This document shows, piece by piece, positions 44,169 to 53,811 of a stretch of DNA of 64,000 nucleotides. How positions within the stretch are numbered: position 1 is the first letter of the stretch; each line of letters begins with the position of its first letter. The notes beneath the pieces are model-generated. The model was not told where the DNA came from. It saw only the letters and a list, made by a program, of their open reading frames with translations, and made no database searches. The position numbers and the translations under genes were made by a program. The DNA is from Armatimonadota bacterium (GTDB lineage: Bacteria; Armatimonadota; Fimbriimonadia; Fimbriimonadales; Fimbriimonadaceae): positions 1 through 64,000 of the forward strand of contig JAKOXK010000048.1 of NCBI GenBank assembly GCA_029781035.1, read 5' to 3'.

Positions 44169-44621
44169 ATGAGTCCCATGACGGTGGCGGAGATGCTGCA
44201 TCAAGTCCTGACGGGCGTGGATATACCCAAGGTCGAACCCATGTTGAAAAGGCTCAGTGCCGAAGATGCTGCGCGCACCCTTGACGGCTTCCCCTATTCC
44301 ATCCTGACTAACCTGGCCCATATGGACTTCTGGCAAAGAGTCTGGCTAGCTCGCCTTGAAGGGACACCACGGCCCGGATGGAAAGACGATTGGAAGATGC
44401 CCGATCCCAGTCAATTCAGTCCTTTGCGCATCTCGGTCGTCAACGGCATGAAGAGGGCGATCGCCCTGGCGTCGGCCGATCCGTTCATCCACCAGATGAA
44501 GTCGGACGATGTTGCAGTCAAGACGCTGATCGCCATGGCCGTACACGATGCCTATCATATTGGGCAGATCAAGCTCATCGCACGCGTCCTCAGTTCGGTT
44601 CGGGACAAAGATACAGCCTAA
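44169..44621 (+). CDS. DinB-fold protein
   Basis: This 150-aa protein has 'SILTNLAHMDFWQRVWLARL' and 'LIAMAVHDAYHIGQIKLIARVL', which give the three His ligands of the DinB superfamily. It is the third DinB-fold gene of the window, and these proteins share only the metal-site pattern by eye. Leaderless-type promoter directly upstream; gap of 24 nt after the MFS gene, so it has its own start signal within a possible longer transcript. Confidence 0.87.
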   Translation: MSPMTVAEMLHQVLTGVDIPKVEPMLKRLSAEDAARTLDGFPYSILTNLAHMDFWQRVWLARLEGTPRPGWKDDWKMPDPSQFSPLRISVVNGMKRAIALASADPFIHQMKSDDVAVKTLIAMAVHDAYHIGQIKLIARVLSSVRDKDTA

Positions 44622-44720
44622 CCGCCGGTCAAAACTCCTAGGGATGTGTGGCCCGTGTCGCTGGAAACACCCTGTACAATATACGAGTGCCATTTCGTGG
44701 TATCCGCGAGAGGAAACAAC

Positions 44721-45569
44721 ATGTCCCCAACTGCTTTCATCCGCATTTTTCTCGTTCTTGGGATGGTATCGGGCGTCGCCTCGGCCCAAGCGATCGACTC
44801 CATAACGTTGACCGACGGTGCAACGTCCTGGACGATCGGTAACATCTCTGGGCACCGACTCTTGGCAGACCCCGGCGAAGGAACCTTCGTCACGGGTGGT
44901 GTTGCAAGTCCGATGCAACACTGGCTCTGGTACCGCAGTGAAGCTGATCACCGGGAGTTCGCGCTCTCCAATCTCCACGACTGGACATTGGGCACGAATA
45001 CGGCCACCCTCAACTACTATGAGCCCAGCGGCTCAAGCGACGCCGAACTTTGGTTCTCACTCCAGTACGAACTGCACGAGACCGCACTGGGTCAAGCATC
45101 GGGAACACTGACGTACGGCGTCTTCGCCCTGACCCAAAACGCGCACCACGTTGACCTATTCTCGTACCTCGACGCGGCCCTCGCCGGAACCATCGACGAC
45201 GACTCTGCGATCGTTAGTGGGCCCCAGAACGAGATTCAAACCGTGACCGATGGAGGAACGGCAAGTTCCCTCATCATGACTGCCTCGACCAGGGCCCTGG
45301 TTGGCTATGAGATATCCGGGTTCTCCAGCCTCCGCGACAGTCTGACCGATGGTTCAGTGACGAACCTCTCGAACAGTGGTTCTCCTTTCGGCCCTGGCGA
45401 CTACGTCGGAGCTGACCAGTGGACAGGCGATGTCCACTTCGGCCGTGTGGGCTATGTTGGGCAGGTTAAGTTCGACGTCATGGCTGTGCCGGAGCCGCCT
45501 ACACTGCTGGCCGGGTTTCTGGCGACCATCCTCGTTCTTGGGGCGCGACGAAACAATAGTCGGGTTTGA
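44721..45569 (+). CDS. PEP-CTERM sorted extracellular protein
   Basis: This 282-aa protein has a signal peptide (about 1-23, ending ASA), a beta-rich mature region with 'LHDWTLGTNTATLNYYEPSGS' and no enzyme motif. The C-terminal 'AVPEPPTLLAGFLATILVLGARR' is a PEP-CTERM signal. Shine-Dalgarno GAGAGGAAA is present before ATG 44721, and TACAAT/TATACG boxes lie about 40 nt upstream, so this is a conventional leadered mRNA. Confidence 0.85.
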   Translation: MSPTAFIRIFLVLGMVSGVASAQAIDSITLTDGATSWTIGNISGHRLLADPGEGTFVTGGVASPMQHWLWYRSEADHREFALSNLHDWTLGTNTATLNYYEPSGSSDAELWFSLQYELHETALGQASGTLTYGVFALTQNAHHVDLFSYLDAALAGTIDDDSAIVSGPQNEIQTVTDGGTASSLIMTASTRALVGYEISGFSSLRDSLTDGSVTNLSNSGSPFGPGDYVGADQWTGDVHFGRVGYVGQVKFDVMAVPEPPTLLAGFLATILVLGARRNNSRV

Positions 45570-45623
45570 ATCTGGGGTGGAACAGTTCATCCCTCTTGGA
45601 ACGGGGTAACATCAATTCGAGAG

Positions 45624-46742
45624 ATGCGGGTTAGCTTCTCAAGAGGCTCGGCGTTGTTCGTTACGCTCATGGCGCTGGGATCTTGCGCAACGAACCAGAG
45701 CACAAGGTTGGCTCGTTCTCCCGACCCAGTTAACGTGCGGGGTCAAGGTGTCCAACCTGCCATGCCCCGCGTTTCAGGAAACACGGAGCTTCCCCTCTGG
45801 GTTCAGTCACCAAGCAAGCCAATGCCCCAGCCTGATGAGATAGTCGCTACCCCATACCGGACACCGTATGGCGACACTGTCGACGTGTATGGCGTCTGTA
45901 AGGTCACTGAGGATTCGGTGGCTTGCTGGAAGCGCGACGGTTCCGACAATCCCGAACTGCGAAAGGAACTGTTACACCAGCTTGAAGGCTCAGCTCCCGG
46001 TCATGGGCAGATATCCACACTTTATGGGAACAAGAACCGGCTCGTCGTCCTGCAGACGACGCTGCCTGCGACGTTTGCCGGAGTCCGTCGACGTTGGAGC
46101 ATCGTTGCCCCAGAACCTGGGAACTACTTCCGACACGTCGCCTTCGCTGGTGGCACCTATGCCGATGGCAGGAACCAAGTCCAATATAGTGGCGTCGGCG
46201 TGTCGGCGCCTCGCGACCAAAGGACGGCGAGTGTCCTCATTCGAGTGCAGCATCCCGTCATAGAAGTCTCGACTTTGGACATCGCGCCGGGTGCCTCGTC
46301 AAGTTTTCAAGGCATTGGGTTCAGGATTCGGTCGGTCGATTTGATCAAGCCGGGATCCGAACAATCGGCGCCTTACTTTCGGGGAAAAGCCTGGAAGATC
46401 CAGATCGAAATCAAGAGACCAGCGGACGACGAAACCGACCTCGAGTACACACCCCTTGACCATGACGGGAACTTGGTCCGATTCTCGGACACCTTGGGAA
46501 ACCCCTTGTCCGACAAGCAGTATGAGGAGCAGCGGCGGGCTTACTTCGCGGCGCCACACACTGGACAACTGTCCGCCCTCATGGACTACGTTCGAGAAGC
46601 GGTCTTTGATGGCTCGTTTGACCAAGAAGGCCTCGTGACAGTGTTCGACATGGTCGATCCAAAGGCGGCCCCGACGCTCCAGATCAACGGCGCAGTGCCC
46701 CACTATGTCAAGTTGGGCGGAATTCCATTGGATCCCAAGTAA
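45624..46742 (+). CDS. Lipoprotein of unknown function
   Basis: This 372-aa protein has a lipobox 'LMALGSC' near residue 21. The mature part is beta-rich with two similar beta modules ('RRRWSIVAPEPGNYFRHVAFAGGTYADG', 'GASSSFQGIGFRIRSVDLI'). No catalytic site is recognised. GAGAG lies next to ATG 45624 and TAACAT 11 nt upstream. A bidirectional terminator separates it from gdhA. Confidence 0.7.
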   Translation: MRVSFSRGSALFVTLMALGSCATNQSTRLARSPDPVNVRGQGVQPAMPRVSGNTELPLWVQSPSKPMPQPDEIVATPYRTPYGDTVDVYGVCKVTEDSVACWKRDGSDNPELRKELLHQLEGSAPGHGQISTLYGNKNRLVVLQTTLPATFAGVRRRWSIVAPEPGNYFRHVAFAGGTYADGRNQVQYSGVGVSAPRDQRTASVLIRVQHPVIEVSTLDIAPGASSSFQGIGFRIRSVDLIKPGSEQSAPYFRGKAWKIQIEIKRPADDETDLEYTPLDHDGNLVRFSDTLGNPLSDKQYEEQRRAYFAAPHTGQLSALMDYVREAVFDGSFDQEGLVTVFDMVDPKAAPTLQINGAVPHYVKLGGIPLDPK

Positions 46743-46746
46743 AAAG

Positions 46747-46774
46747 CGGGCGGCGCCGCGGTGGACGCCGCCCG
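46747..46774. terminator. Bidirectional intrinsic terminator
   Basis: CGGGCGGCG (46747-46755) pairs with CGCCGCCCG (46766-46774). The plus strand continues TTTGCT and the minus strand continues CTTTTTAC, so it serves the lipoprotein gene and gdhA. Confidence 0.85.
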
Positions 46775-46785
46775 TTTGCTAGGGC

Positions 46786-48024
46786 CTAGACCCAGCCACG
46801 AACGTGGCAGGCCTCTGCGACCCTTTGGATCGCCACGACATAGCCAGCTAGCCTGGTGTGCAGTCGTTTCTTCTCCCGAATCTCGTGGACGCCGTAGAAG
46901 GCATCCGTCATGATCTTGTCGAGCTTCTCGTAGACGAACGGGCGAGACCACTTGTCGTGGCCTGCGTTCTGAACCTGCTCCATCCAAGACACCGTAACTC
47001 CACCTGCGTTGCAGAGGAAGTCAGGGATCACGTAGATGCCTCGCTCGAAGAGGATCTTGTCCGCTTCGGGAGTCATCGGGCCATTGGCCAGCTCAGCGCT
47101 GATCTTGGCCTTGACCTTTCCAGCATTATCGGCCGTAATGACGTTCTCCAAGGCCGACGGCAACAGGACGGTGCACTCGGTCTCGAGGATCTCATCGTTC
47201 GTCAATGGCTTGGATCCCGGGAACCCAACGACCGAGCCCGTCTCGGTCTTGAAGCTCGAAACTTCGCAGAAGTCGAGCCCGTTCGGATTGATGATCCCAC
47301 CCTTCGAGTCGGATACGGCGATGACCTTGGTGCCGAACAACTCCTCCAACAGCCTGTGAGCGTGCTGTCCTGCGTTGCCGTAGCCCTGGATCACTGCGGT
47401 AGCGTCTTTCAGATTGATATTCAGCGCGTTGGCACACTCGCGCAGGGTGTACATGCCACCACGCGCCGTTGCGTCGTCGCGTCCCGCAACGCCACCCACT
47501 GAGAGCGGCTTGCCGGTGATCATGCCCGCTTGGCTCTTGCCGTTGATGGCCTCATACTCGTCCATCATCCAAGCCATGATCTGCGGGTCAGTGTAAACGT
47601 CCGGAGCGGGAACGTCGCGGTCTGGACCGACGACGTTGCTGATCTGTCGGATGTATCCCCTTGCCAAGCGCTCCTTTTCACCAAGCGACATATGCTTGGG
47701 GTCGCAGACGATGCCGCCCTTTGCACCGCCCAGAGGGATGTCGGCGATGGCCGTCTTCCACGTCATCCAAGCTGCTAGTGCCCGAACCGTGTCGATGGTC
47801 TCTTCTGGATGCCAGCGGATTCCGCCTTTGGCCGGGCCGCGCGCATCGTTATACTGGACTCGGAAGGCCTGGAAGGTCTTCACTTTGCCGTCATCCATGC
47901 GCACGGGCACGCGTACCCAGTATTCGCGCATGGGCCACCGCAGGAAATCATGGGTGGAAGGGTCGAGTTTGAGGTGGCTCGCGGCTTCATCGAGCTGCGC
48001 TTGCGCCGTTGCAAACGGATTCAT
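46786..48024 (-). CDS. gdhA: Glutamate dehydrogenase
   Basis: In this 412-aa protein the catalytic segment '[15 protein letters not shown]' with Lys, '[10 protein letters not shown]' and '[19 protein letters not shown]' are diagnostic of the Glu/Leu/Phe/Val dehydrogenase family, and '[16 protein letters not shown]' is the nucleotide fold. It interconverts glutamate with 2-oxoglutarate and ammonia; the shorter length fits the hexameric catabolic/dual type. ATG 48024 is chosen because '[14 protein letters not shown]' begins the usual N-terminus and TAACCT lies 8 nt before it; a longer start at 48075 is less likely. Confidence 0.95.
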   Translation of the reverse strand: MNPFATAQAQLDEAASHLKLDPSTHDFLRWPMREYWVRVPVRMDDGKVKTFQAFRVQYNDARGPAKGGIRWHPEETIDTVRALAAWMTWKTAIADIPLGGAKGGIVCDPKHMSLGEKERLARGYIRQISNVVGPDRDVPAPDVYTDPQIMAWMMDEYEAINGKSQAGMITGKPLSVGGVAGRDDATARGGMYTLRECANALNINLKDATAVIQGYGNAGQHAHRLLEELFGTKVIAVSDSKGGIINPNGLDFCEVSSFKTETGSVVGFPGSKPLTNDEILETECTVLLPSALENVITADNAGKVKAKISAELANGPMTPEADKILFERGIYVIPDFLCNAGGVTVSWMEQVQNAGHDKWSRPFVYEKLDKIMTDAFYGVHEIREKKRLHTRLAGYVVAIQRVAEACHVRGWV

Positions 48025-48102
48025 AGGGCAGCAGGTTACACGAGGAAGAAAATACCGTTCGATGCCCGCGGTCATATAATGAAGGCCCCATTAGTGGGAT
48101 AC

Positions 48103-48108
48103 TAGAAT
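48103..48108 (+). promoter_or_regulatory. -10 box of the disrupted gene
   Basis: TAGAAT lies 32 nt before ATG 48141, which itself has GAGG 5 nt upstream, so the remnant keeps ordinary expression signals. Confidence 0.4.
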
Positions 48109-48140
48109 CTTCAACATCTCGCCCTGCGAGTGAGGCTTCG

Positions 48141-48770
48141 ATGACGCTTCACCTCGAGCTCGCCGAGAGATAGCCCAGCCCCACCGCTGTCGACTTCCGT
48201 TTGGCCCAATTGGCGAGAACCACGGCAACAGAGGGCCTTGTGGTCGTCGCCTTCATCTGTTGTACTCACGTAGCGGCGAGCCTCGTCAAGCGAGACTGGA
48301 CTGACATCGTGGCCACAGTCAACGCCTACTTTCTCGTTTGGTGACTGATCGAGCCCTTGGCGACTTTTCTGACAAGGCGTAAAGCCCGCCATCACGAAAT
48401 CGGCCCTTACCGCCTCAAGTCCGGCCACCTCGAATGTATCCCTGTCCTCTTCGAGCTGCTTCAGGGTGACCAGAAACTAACCGACTACGGCCTACCGGCC
48501 CTTGGGCCCTCAGTGAAGGTCCTGGGTCGGACGTCCTGGGTCGAGTTCGACCGAAGCGACGTTGTGAACCTCAACCACGCCGACCGCCTCGACATCGAGC
48601 AGGAGCTGGTGCTCAAGTTCATGTACCCTGGGACGCGACACAGCCTTCGGAGCGGCGTCAATGGCAAGTCAGATGAGTTCAAGAACATTCCCGGATGGCT
48701 GATCGACCAACTTGGGAAGTGGCGGGACTCCGCCCCGTATGCCCCCTCTCTTCCCCGGCCGCTCCCCTGA
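48141..48770 (+). pseudogene. Probable pseudogene with two in-frame stops
   Basis: One frame with strong GC-rich third positions runs from ATG 48141 (GAGG 5 nt upstream) to the stop at 48768-48770. It is broken by TAG at 48171 and TGA at 48342. The conceptual product of about 209 codons has a hydrophobic middle ('GLVVVAFICCTHVAASLV') and a C-terminal region 'DRLDIEQELVLKFMYPGTRHSLRSG'. I do not recognise a family. The last part (from TTG 48357, 137 codons) could still be expressed as a fragment. A sequencing error would have to occur twice to explain it. Confidence 0.5.
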
Positions 48771-48860
48771 GCCGAGGTAACATCCCTGCGCCGCCAGACT
48801 GTCCGGGCTCCTGCGCCCAGACACGACGGGCCGGACTCCACGGAGTAAACGCTAGACAAC

Positions 48861-49142
48861 ATGCCACTCGAAAAGAACAAGAAAGCTGAGACGATCAAGA
48901 CCTATGCGGTCAAGGAAGGCGACACCGGATCCACCGAAGTGCAAATCGCAATCCTCCAGGCCCGCATTGAGCAGATCACTAACCACCTCAAGTCCAACAA
49001 GAAAGACTATCATAGCCGGACAGGCCTCCTGAAGCTGGTCGGTAAGCGGCGCAGGCTCGAAGCCTATCTTCGAGCCAAAGACGTGGTCAAGTATCGCGAA
49101 CTTATCGCCAAACTCGGCATTCGCGAAGTCCGACCCCGCTGA
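48861..49142 (+). CDS. rpsO: 30S ribosomal protein S15
   Basis: This 93-aa protein is near the usual 89. The S15 signature is clear: '[50 protein letters not shown]'. It binds the 16S rRNA central domain early in 30S assembly. It is usually followed by pnp, but not here: a hairpin ends the transcript and the next gene is on the opposite strand. There is no strong Shine-Dalgarno sequence before ATG 48861; a TAGACA box lies 2 nt upstream. Confidence 0.97.
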   Translation: MPLEKNKKAETIKTYAVKEGDTGSTEVQIAILQARIEQITNHLKSNKKDYHSRTGLLKLVGKRRRLEAYLRAKDVVKYRELIAKLGIREVRPR

Positions 49143-49163
49143 CGCATTCAATCCGTTCACGCC

Positions 49164-49199
49164 GCCCTCGAGCCGAAACGAACCCGACCGCTCGAGGGC
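49164..49199 (+). terminator. Hairpin after rpsO
   Basis: GCCCTCGAGC (49164-49173) and GCTCGAGGGC (49190-49199) form a perfect 10-bp stem with a 16-nt loop; the tail ATCTACTTTCT is only moderately T-rich. Confidence 0.65.
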
Positions 49200-49260
49200 G
49201 ATCTACTTTCTGACGCCCCAGAAGCCAAACGATCCGCAAAGACAGAGAGGTCTTCGCCGT

Positions 49261-52200
49261 TCAGCCGCCAAGAACATCCTGTAGAGAACGAGATGGCGAG
49301 CCACCGAGACTCTCCGTCGCGTTCAAAGCGCGTTCAATGCGCATCAGGCACTCGTCGTAGTGAGTTCCCGTGGTCCGATCTCTGACCGATGGGCGGATCT
49401 TGACGATCTGGGCCCTGATCGTCTTGAGGTTCTCCCAAGCCCACATACGTGCGTCGGCTGGAAGTCCCGATGGGGTCTTGTTGACGTCGGTGATGAGGAT
49501 ATCCAAGTATCGGCGTTGCAGGTTCCGTCGGACAGCGTCCACTGGATCCCCAGTGTGCAACTCCGACCACACGGCCGCCCGAGTCTTGTCGAACACCGTT
49601 CCGATCGACATCGAAGGCTCGCCCTTCTTCGCCTTGAACTCGTTGTTCGCGACGAGCGACATCCGAGTGGCGCTCAACAGGTCGCTCAGCACCATTGATT
49701 GCAGGCCGGTGAGGAGGTCGAGAACTGGATAGCTGTTCTGACCGTCCACAGTCACTTGCAGCTCGGATCCGTTGGGATTGCCCGTGAGCTTGTCCAGATA
49801 GCTCTTGGGAATGGAGAAGGCTCCAGCGGACAGACCGTACTGGCAGGCTAGATCGAGGGCTTTCGCCTGTACCTCGGCACTAAGCGGTGCCAGTGGCGGC
49901 TTCTCGCCCGGGTCGCCCTTGAAGTTAGCGTTCCTCCTCAAGCCTCCCACGAACCGGACTAGCTGGTCGGCTGACCGCGCTTGCGTGCTCACAAGCCCAA
50001 TCAGTTGGCGGGTCATCATGTAGTAGCTTTGACCGGCTGTTGGGATCCGGGAACCCAGTGACCCGATGAGATTCCGCGTCAAGCCCATGTACTTTGTCCA
50101 GTATTCGACGGGGTTCGCGCTCAGGTCAAACCGGCTGACGTAGGGATCGTACCCATCAGCCGCTTCATCGGTCTGGTAGGCAAGCCCAGGCTGGTTACAT
50201 TGGCTGGCCAGCTTCGACAGTCCGGCCGACTCAGCAGCCTGCGACGGGTACATCGTGTAGCCGTATTGGATCGCCCAGGCGTCGTACTTGCCGATTCCCT
50301 GGCCGTAATAGTCGATGCCCTTGTTGCCGATCGCCGCCAGATTGAAGGGCACATAGTCCATGACCGAAGCCGCGGGCTGAGCCTGCTCTACCAGGCCCCT
50401 GTCCCCGAGCTGACTCAGTGTCAGTTCAGTGCTCGCCTCAAAGTTGTGCCGCAAGCCTAACATGTGACCGAACTCGTGCGTGATCACGTTGTGGAGGTAC
50501 TGGTCGATATAGGCTTCTTTGCTGACCTTGTTGTCCAGGCCAAGGATCGTGTCGGCGAGATAGCCGATGGTGGCCTGCAGCATCCCATCTTGGACGAGGC
50601 GGCAGCTCCGCGGGTCAAGTTGCGCCTTAGTGGCCGTATTGGCAGGATTGATAAAGACGTCCTGCTCCAACCCAAGGAAGCGAACCATGTTGGCGTCGAC
50701 AAGGATGTCGCCGTTGATGATCTCGCCCGTGATCGGGTTCACCCTAAACAGGGTCACAGCGTAGGCGTCCCCCGCGGAATTGACCCAGCGGATCGTGTTG
50801 TACCGCATGTCTGCCGGATCCCAGTCCGCGTCATCCGGCATTTGCTTGACCTGGATCGCGTCCTTGATCCCCAGCTTTTCAAACGCCTGGTTCCACACGA
50901 GGATGCCATCCCGCAGCGGCTGCCTGTACTCCTTTGGGATCGCGTTGTCCAGCCAAAAGACGATCGGCTTGATGGGCTCAGACAAGGCGGCTTGCGGATC
51001 TTTCTTCTGTACGTTCCAACGCAGAATGTGTTGGACGTTCTGATCCACGCTCGCGACCTTGCCAAAGTCCTGGTAGGCCACCGTGAAGAAGCCGACCCGT
51101 GGATCAAACGCTCGCGGTGTGTAGCGGTCGTCTGACTTCAATAAGAACAGGTTGTAGACGACCTTGAGCACGATGCTCCTCGGGTCTGCCTGAGTCGAAC
51201 TCCCACTCATGCCGTCCAGTCCGGCAGCCGGGCCACCCCCGCCAGTCAAGTTGTACACGGTCTCTGCAACGAGATTCTCAGGGAAGACCTTGAGTGCCGA
51301 GACAAACGTCTTCTCCCGGTCGAGGCTGTAGCTGCCACCGCCTCCGCCGCCGAAGGGGGACATTCCGCCCTGAAACGCCGCCTGTAGCCGGGAGATATCG
51401 CCGCGAAAGAGGTCGCTTACGTCGATCAGAAGACTGTCGCGCTCCTTCGAACGAGCCTCGACATTGAACTGGTCAAGAAACGAGTCGGCAAAGCTCCGCT
51501 TGACCGCCCGTTCTGTCGGACTGCCGGTTTTGGCCCGGTTACCGATGTTCGGAACGACAATCGTGATCTTGTCCGGTTGGAGCTCCTCGAACTGGAAGAG
51601 CAGGTCTCCGATGGGCGAGCCCGAAACAACCTGGGTGGAAGTGCCTGTCGATGCAGTCGCCTGGAGCATCATCGGCTGGTTCAACTGGCTCTTCTTCAAC
51701 TCCATGTAGATGGTGAGCCGGCCGGCCTCGCGTTTCTTGTACAGAGTGACGACACCTTCCAGCTTCTCACAGCCCTTCGTGACGTCTTCGATCTTCTTTG
51801 CCTCAGGCTCCGCCGAAGCAGGAGGGCCGCTTTCAGGCAAAGGTCCGCCCGCGATCCGCTGGCCGGTTCCCTTGGCCTGGGCGGCCATATTGCCATTTGG
51901 TCCGGGGAACGGCAGTCCTTCAAACTGATAGGACTCCTTGACCACGTCACCACTGACGAGTTCGACCCACAGCGTGATCTTGCTCGTCAGGGCTGGATTC
52001 CCCGTCGTCTCGTGGTACTCCATCAGGATCTTCGCGCACTTGGCGCCACTGACGTCCTCTAGGGCCTGGAACGTGAAGGCCGCCTCGGCGGCTGGGGCGT
52101 TCGTCGCAGCGTCCGCAGAGTAGGTGTGAGACCACTTGTCTCCCACCCCGACGGGCTTGTCGCTGAACACGGGCGACTGCGCCTGCCATATGCGGACGTC

Positions 52201-52590
52201 CAGGTGGTTGGGGTCTGGCTCTTTCGAATCGCTCTTCAGTGAGACCAACGTGCCATTGGCACGAACGACCTCGGTCGAAGTCGTGTTATCGTCACCGGCA
52301 GGCAGCTTCTGCCCGTTGAAGGTCTGTTCGGACGACTCCGTCTTGTGCTCGAACGTCAGAGTCCCATCGGCGGCCGATTTGGACACCGTCACCTTCGTCG
52401 TTTCCTTCACCACAATCGTGGACGGCTGTCCTGCCAGGTCAAGCGTGATCGTCGTCTCAGACGTGTATCGGCCGAACGATCCCTCCTTTCCCTTTACAGT
52501 GATCAGAGTCTTGTCCTGGGCGACGGCAAGCAGAGAAGCGGCGGTCAGACACGCGACCATCACCACACGGCGACAATTGGGACTTGCCAT
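49261..52590 (-). CDS. Large secreted zinc metalloprotease (DUF4953/DUF5117, EcxA-like)
   Basis: This 1109-aa protein has a signal peptide (about 1-24, ending AVAQ). The first third is a beta-rich region without catalytic motifs. The middle has the DUF5117-like N-terminal domain ('VDQNVQHILRWNVQKKDPQ'). The catalytic region carries 'VITHEFGHMLGLRHNFEAS', an HExxHxxGxxH metzincin-type zinc site starting at His705, with 'SVMDYVPFN' as the Met-turn. It probably degrades extracellular proteins. A Shine-Dalgarno AAGGA and a TATAAG box both lie within 15 nt of ATG 52590. Confidence 0.9.
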   Translation of the reverse strand: MASPNCRRVVMVACLTAASLLAVAQDKTLITVKGKEGSFGRYTSETTITLDLAGQPSTIVVKETTKVTVSKSAADGTLTFEHKTESSEQTFNGQKLPAGDDNTTSTEVVRANGTLVSLKSDSKEPDPNHLDVRIWQAQSPVFSDKPVGVGDKWSHTYSADAATNAPAAEAAFTFQALEDVSGAKCAKILMEYHETTGNPALTSKITLWVELVSGDVVKESYQFEGLPFPGPNGNMAAQAKGTGQRIAGGPLPESGPPASAEPEAKKIEDVTKGCEKLEGVVTLYKKREAGRLTIYMELKKSQLNQPMMLQATASTGTSTQVVSGSPIGDLLFQFEELQPDKITIVVPNIGNRAKTGSPTERAVKRSFADSFLDQFNVEARSKERDSLLIDVSDLFRGDISRLQAAFQGGMSPFGGGGGGSYSLDREKTFVSALKVFPENLVAETVYNLTGGGGPAAGLDGMSGSSTQADPRSIVLKVVYNLFLLKSDDRYTPRAFDPRVGFFTVAYQDFGKVASVDQNVQHILRWNVQKKDPQAALSEPIKPIVFWLDNAIPKEYRQPLRDGILVWNQAFEKLGIKDAIQVKQMPDDADWDPADMRYNTIRWVNSAGDAYAVTLFRVNPITGEIINGDILVDANMVRFLGLEQDVFINPANTATKAQLDPRSCRLVQDGMLQATIGYLADTILGLDNKVSKEAYIDQYLHNVITHEFGHMLGLRHNFEASTELTLSQLGDRGLVEQAQPAASVMDYVPFNLAAIGNKGIDYYGQGIGKYDAWAIQYGYTMYPSQAAESAGLSKLASQCNQPGLAYQTDEAADGYDPYVSRFDLSANPVEYWTKYMGLTRNLIGSLGSRIPTAGQSYYMMTRQLIGLVSTQARSADQLVRFVGGLRRNANFKGDPGEKPPLAPLSAEVQAKALDLACQYGLSAGAFSIPKSYLDKLTGNPNGSELQVTVDGQNSYPVLDLLTGLQSMVLSDLLSATRMSLVANNEFKAKKGEPSMSIGTVFDKTRAAVWSELHTGDPVDAVRRNLQRRYLDILITDVNKTPSGLPADARMWAWENLKTIRAQIVKIRPSVRDRTTGTHYDECLMRIERALNATESLGGSPSRSLQDVLGG

Positions 52591-52689
52591 AGTCTTTCCT
52601 TATACAGAGCGGCGCGAGCCGCCACCGAATTATGTCCGTTGCGCGTCACTGAGGCTTACCGAGAGTCCCCCGCGGGCTGGAGCCGTCGC

Positions 52690-52695
52690 TATACT
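52690..52695 (+). promoter_or_regulatory. -10 box, leaderless type
   Basis: TATACT is followed by exactly 6 nt and ATG 52702. Confidence 0.6.
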
Positions 52696-52701
52696 TCTGC
52701 C

Positions 52702-53811
52702 ATGAGCCTGAGTTCCACCGCATCCCAACGCATCGACCGACTTGCAGCTGTAATGGAGGCCAACAACATTGGCGCGGTGCTCTGTTCGTCAAGCGTGACC
52801 ATGGGTTATTTGGCCGGACTCCACGAGGAAGGTGGCGAGCGGTTGCTGGTTCTGGCAGTCGGCAAGTCGGGCAAATCACGGTTGATCGCTCCCGCCCTGG
52901 CCGAGACTCAGGCGAAAAAGAGCGGCCTTGAGGATATTCGCACCTGGCGCGATGGCCAGGATCCGTATCGATTGATCCGCGAACTGGCCGACGACTGGCA
53001 CCTAGGGCAGTCGGTCGTCGCCGTGGACGATGAGATGAGATCATCGATCCTCCTTGAGCTCCAAACGACATTACCGACCATCCAGTTTCGAGCGGCTCAA
53101 CCTGTTCTCTCAGCCCTGATGCGGATCAAGGGGCCGGATGAGATCGCCCTTCTCAAGCGGGCCGGAGCTGTTGCCGACGATGCACTCGACCCCACGTTGG
53201 CCCAGTTGCGGCCCGGAATGACCGAGTGGCAAGTCCACGAGCTTCTGACGGAGAGCATGCGTTCCGCGGGTAGCCAACCTAACTTCTGCATCGTGGCGAC
53301 AGGCGCACATGGAGCTGAACCTCACCACGGCACAAGTCAGACAGTCATCGAGAAGGGGGATGTGCTGGTCATGGACTACGGATGCAGCATCGACGGCTAT
53401 ATGAGCGACATCACGCGGACAGTTGTGCTGGGAGCGCCTTCGCCTGAGCAGTGCTCGGTCTATGACACCGTGTATCGAGCCCACATGGCCGCGCGAGAGG
53501 CCATTCGCCCAGGCGTTCTGGCCGAAGAGATCGACAAAGCCGCACGGCGCGTCATCGTGGAAGCGGGCTATGGCGATTTCTTCATCCATCGCACTGGACA
53601 TGGGCTCGGACTCAGAATCCACGAGGAGCCGTACATCTGTGCCGGCAACCAGCACCGCCTCGAGCCAGGGAACGTCTTCAGCATCGAGCCAGGCATCTAC
53701 TTGCCCGGTCGGTTTGGAGTCCGGATCGAGAACATCGTTGCCGTCACGGAGGACGGTCACGAAAGTATGAACGCAGAGCCGAGTTCCACACTCCGTTCCG
53801 TTGCGTTCTAG
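52702..53811 (+). CDS. Xaa-Pro aminopeptidase/dipeptidase (M24)
   Basis: This 369-aa protein has a creatinase-like N-terminal domain and a pita-bread C-terminal domain with all five metal ligands: D in 'VMDYGCSIDG', D in 'YMSDITRTV', H in 'RTGHGLGLRIHE', E in 'FSIEPGIYL' and E in 'GVRIENIVAV'. It cleaves X-Pro bonds in the cytoplasm. It has a leaderless-type promoter and is divergent from the metalloprotease gene. Its stop codon overlaps the convergent PEP-CTERM-like gene by 4 nt. Confidence 0.94.
   Translation: MSLSSTASQRIDRLAAVMEANNIGAVLCSSSVTMGYLAGLHEEGGERLLVLAVGKSGKSRLIAPALAETQAKKSGLEDIRTWRDGQDPYRLIRELADDWHLGQSVVAVDDEMRSSILLELQTTLPTIQFRAAQPVLSALMRIKGPDEIALLKRAGAVADDALDPTLAQLRPGMTEWQVHELLTESMRSAGSQPNFCIVATGAHGAEPHHGTSQTVIEKGDVLVMDYGCSIDGYMSDITRTVVLGAPSPEQCSVYDTVYRAHMAAREAIRPGVLAEEIDKAARRVIVEAGYGDFFIHRTGHGLGLRIHEEPYICAGNQHRLEPGNVFSIEPGIYLPGRFGVRIENIVAVTEDGHESMNAEPSSTLRSVAF

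Noticed and set aside
48342-48344. TGA as a selenocysteine or read-through codon
   Set aside because: A second in-frame stop (TAG 48171) lies upstream, no SECIS-like hairpin was seen next to the TGA, and no selenoprotein family was recognised.
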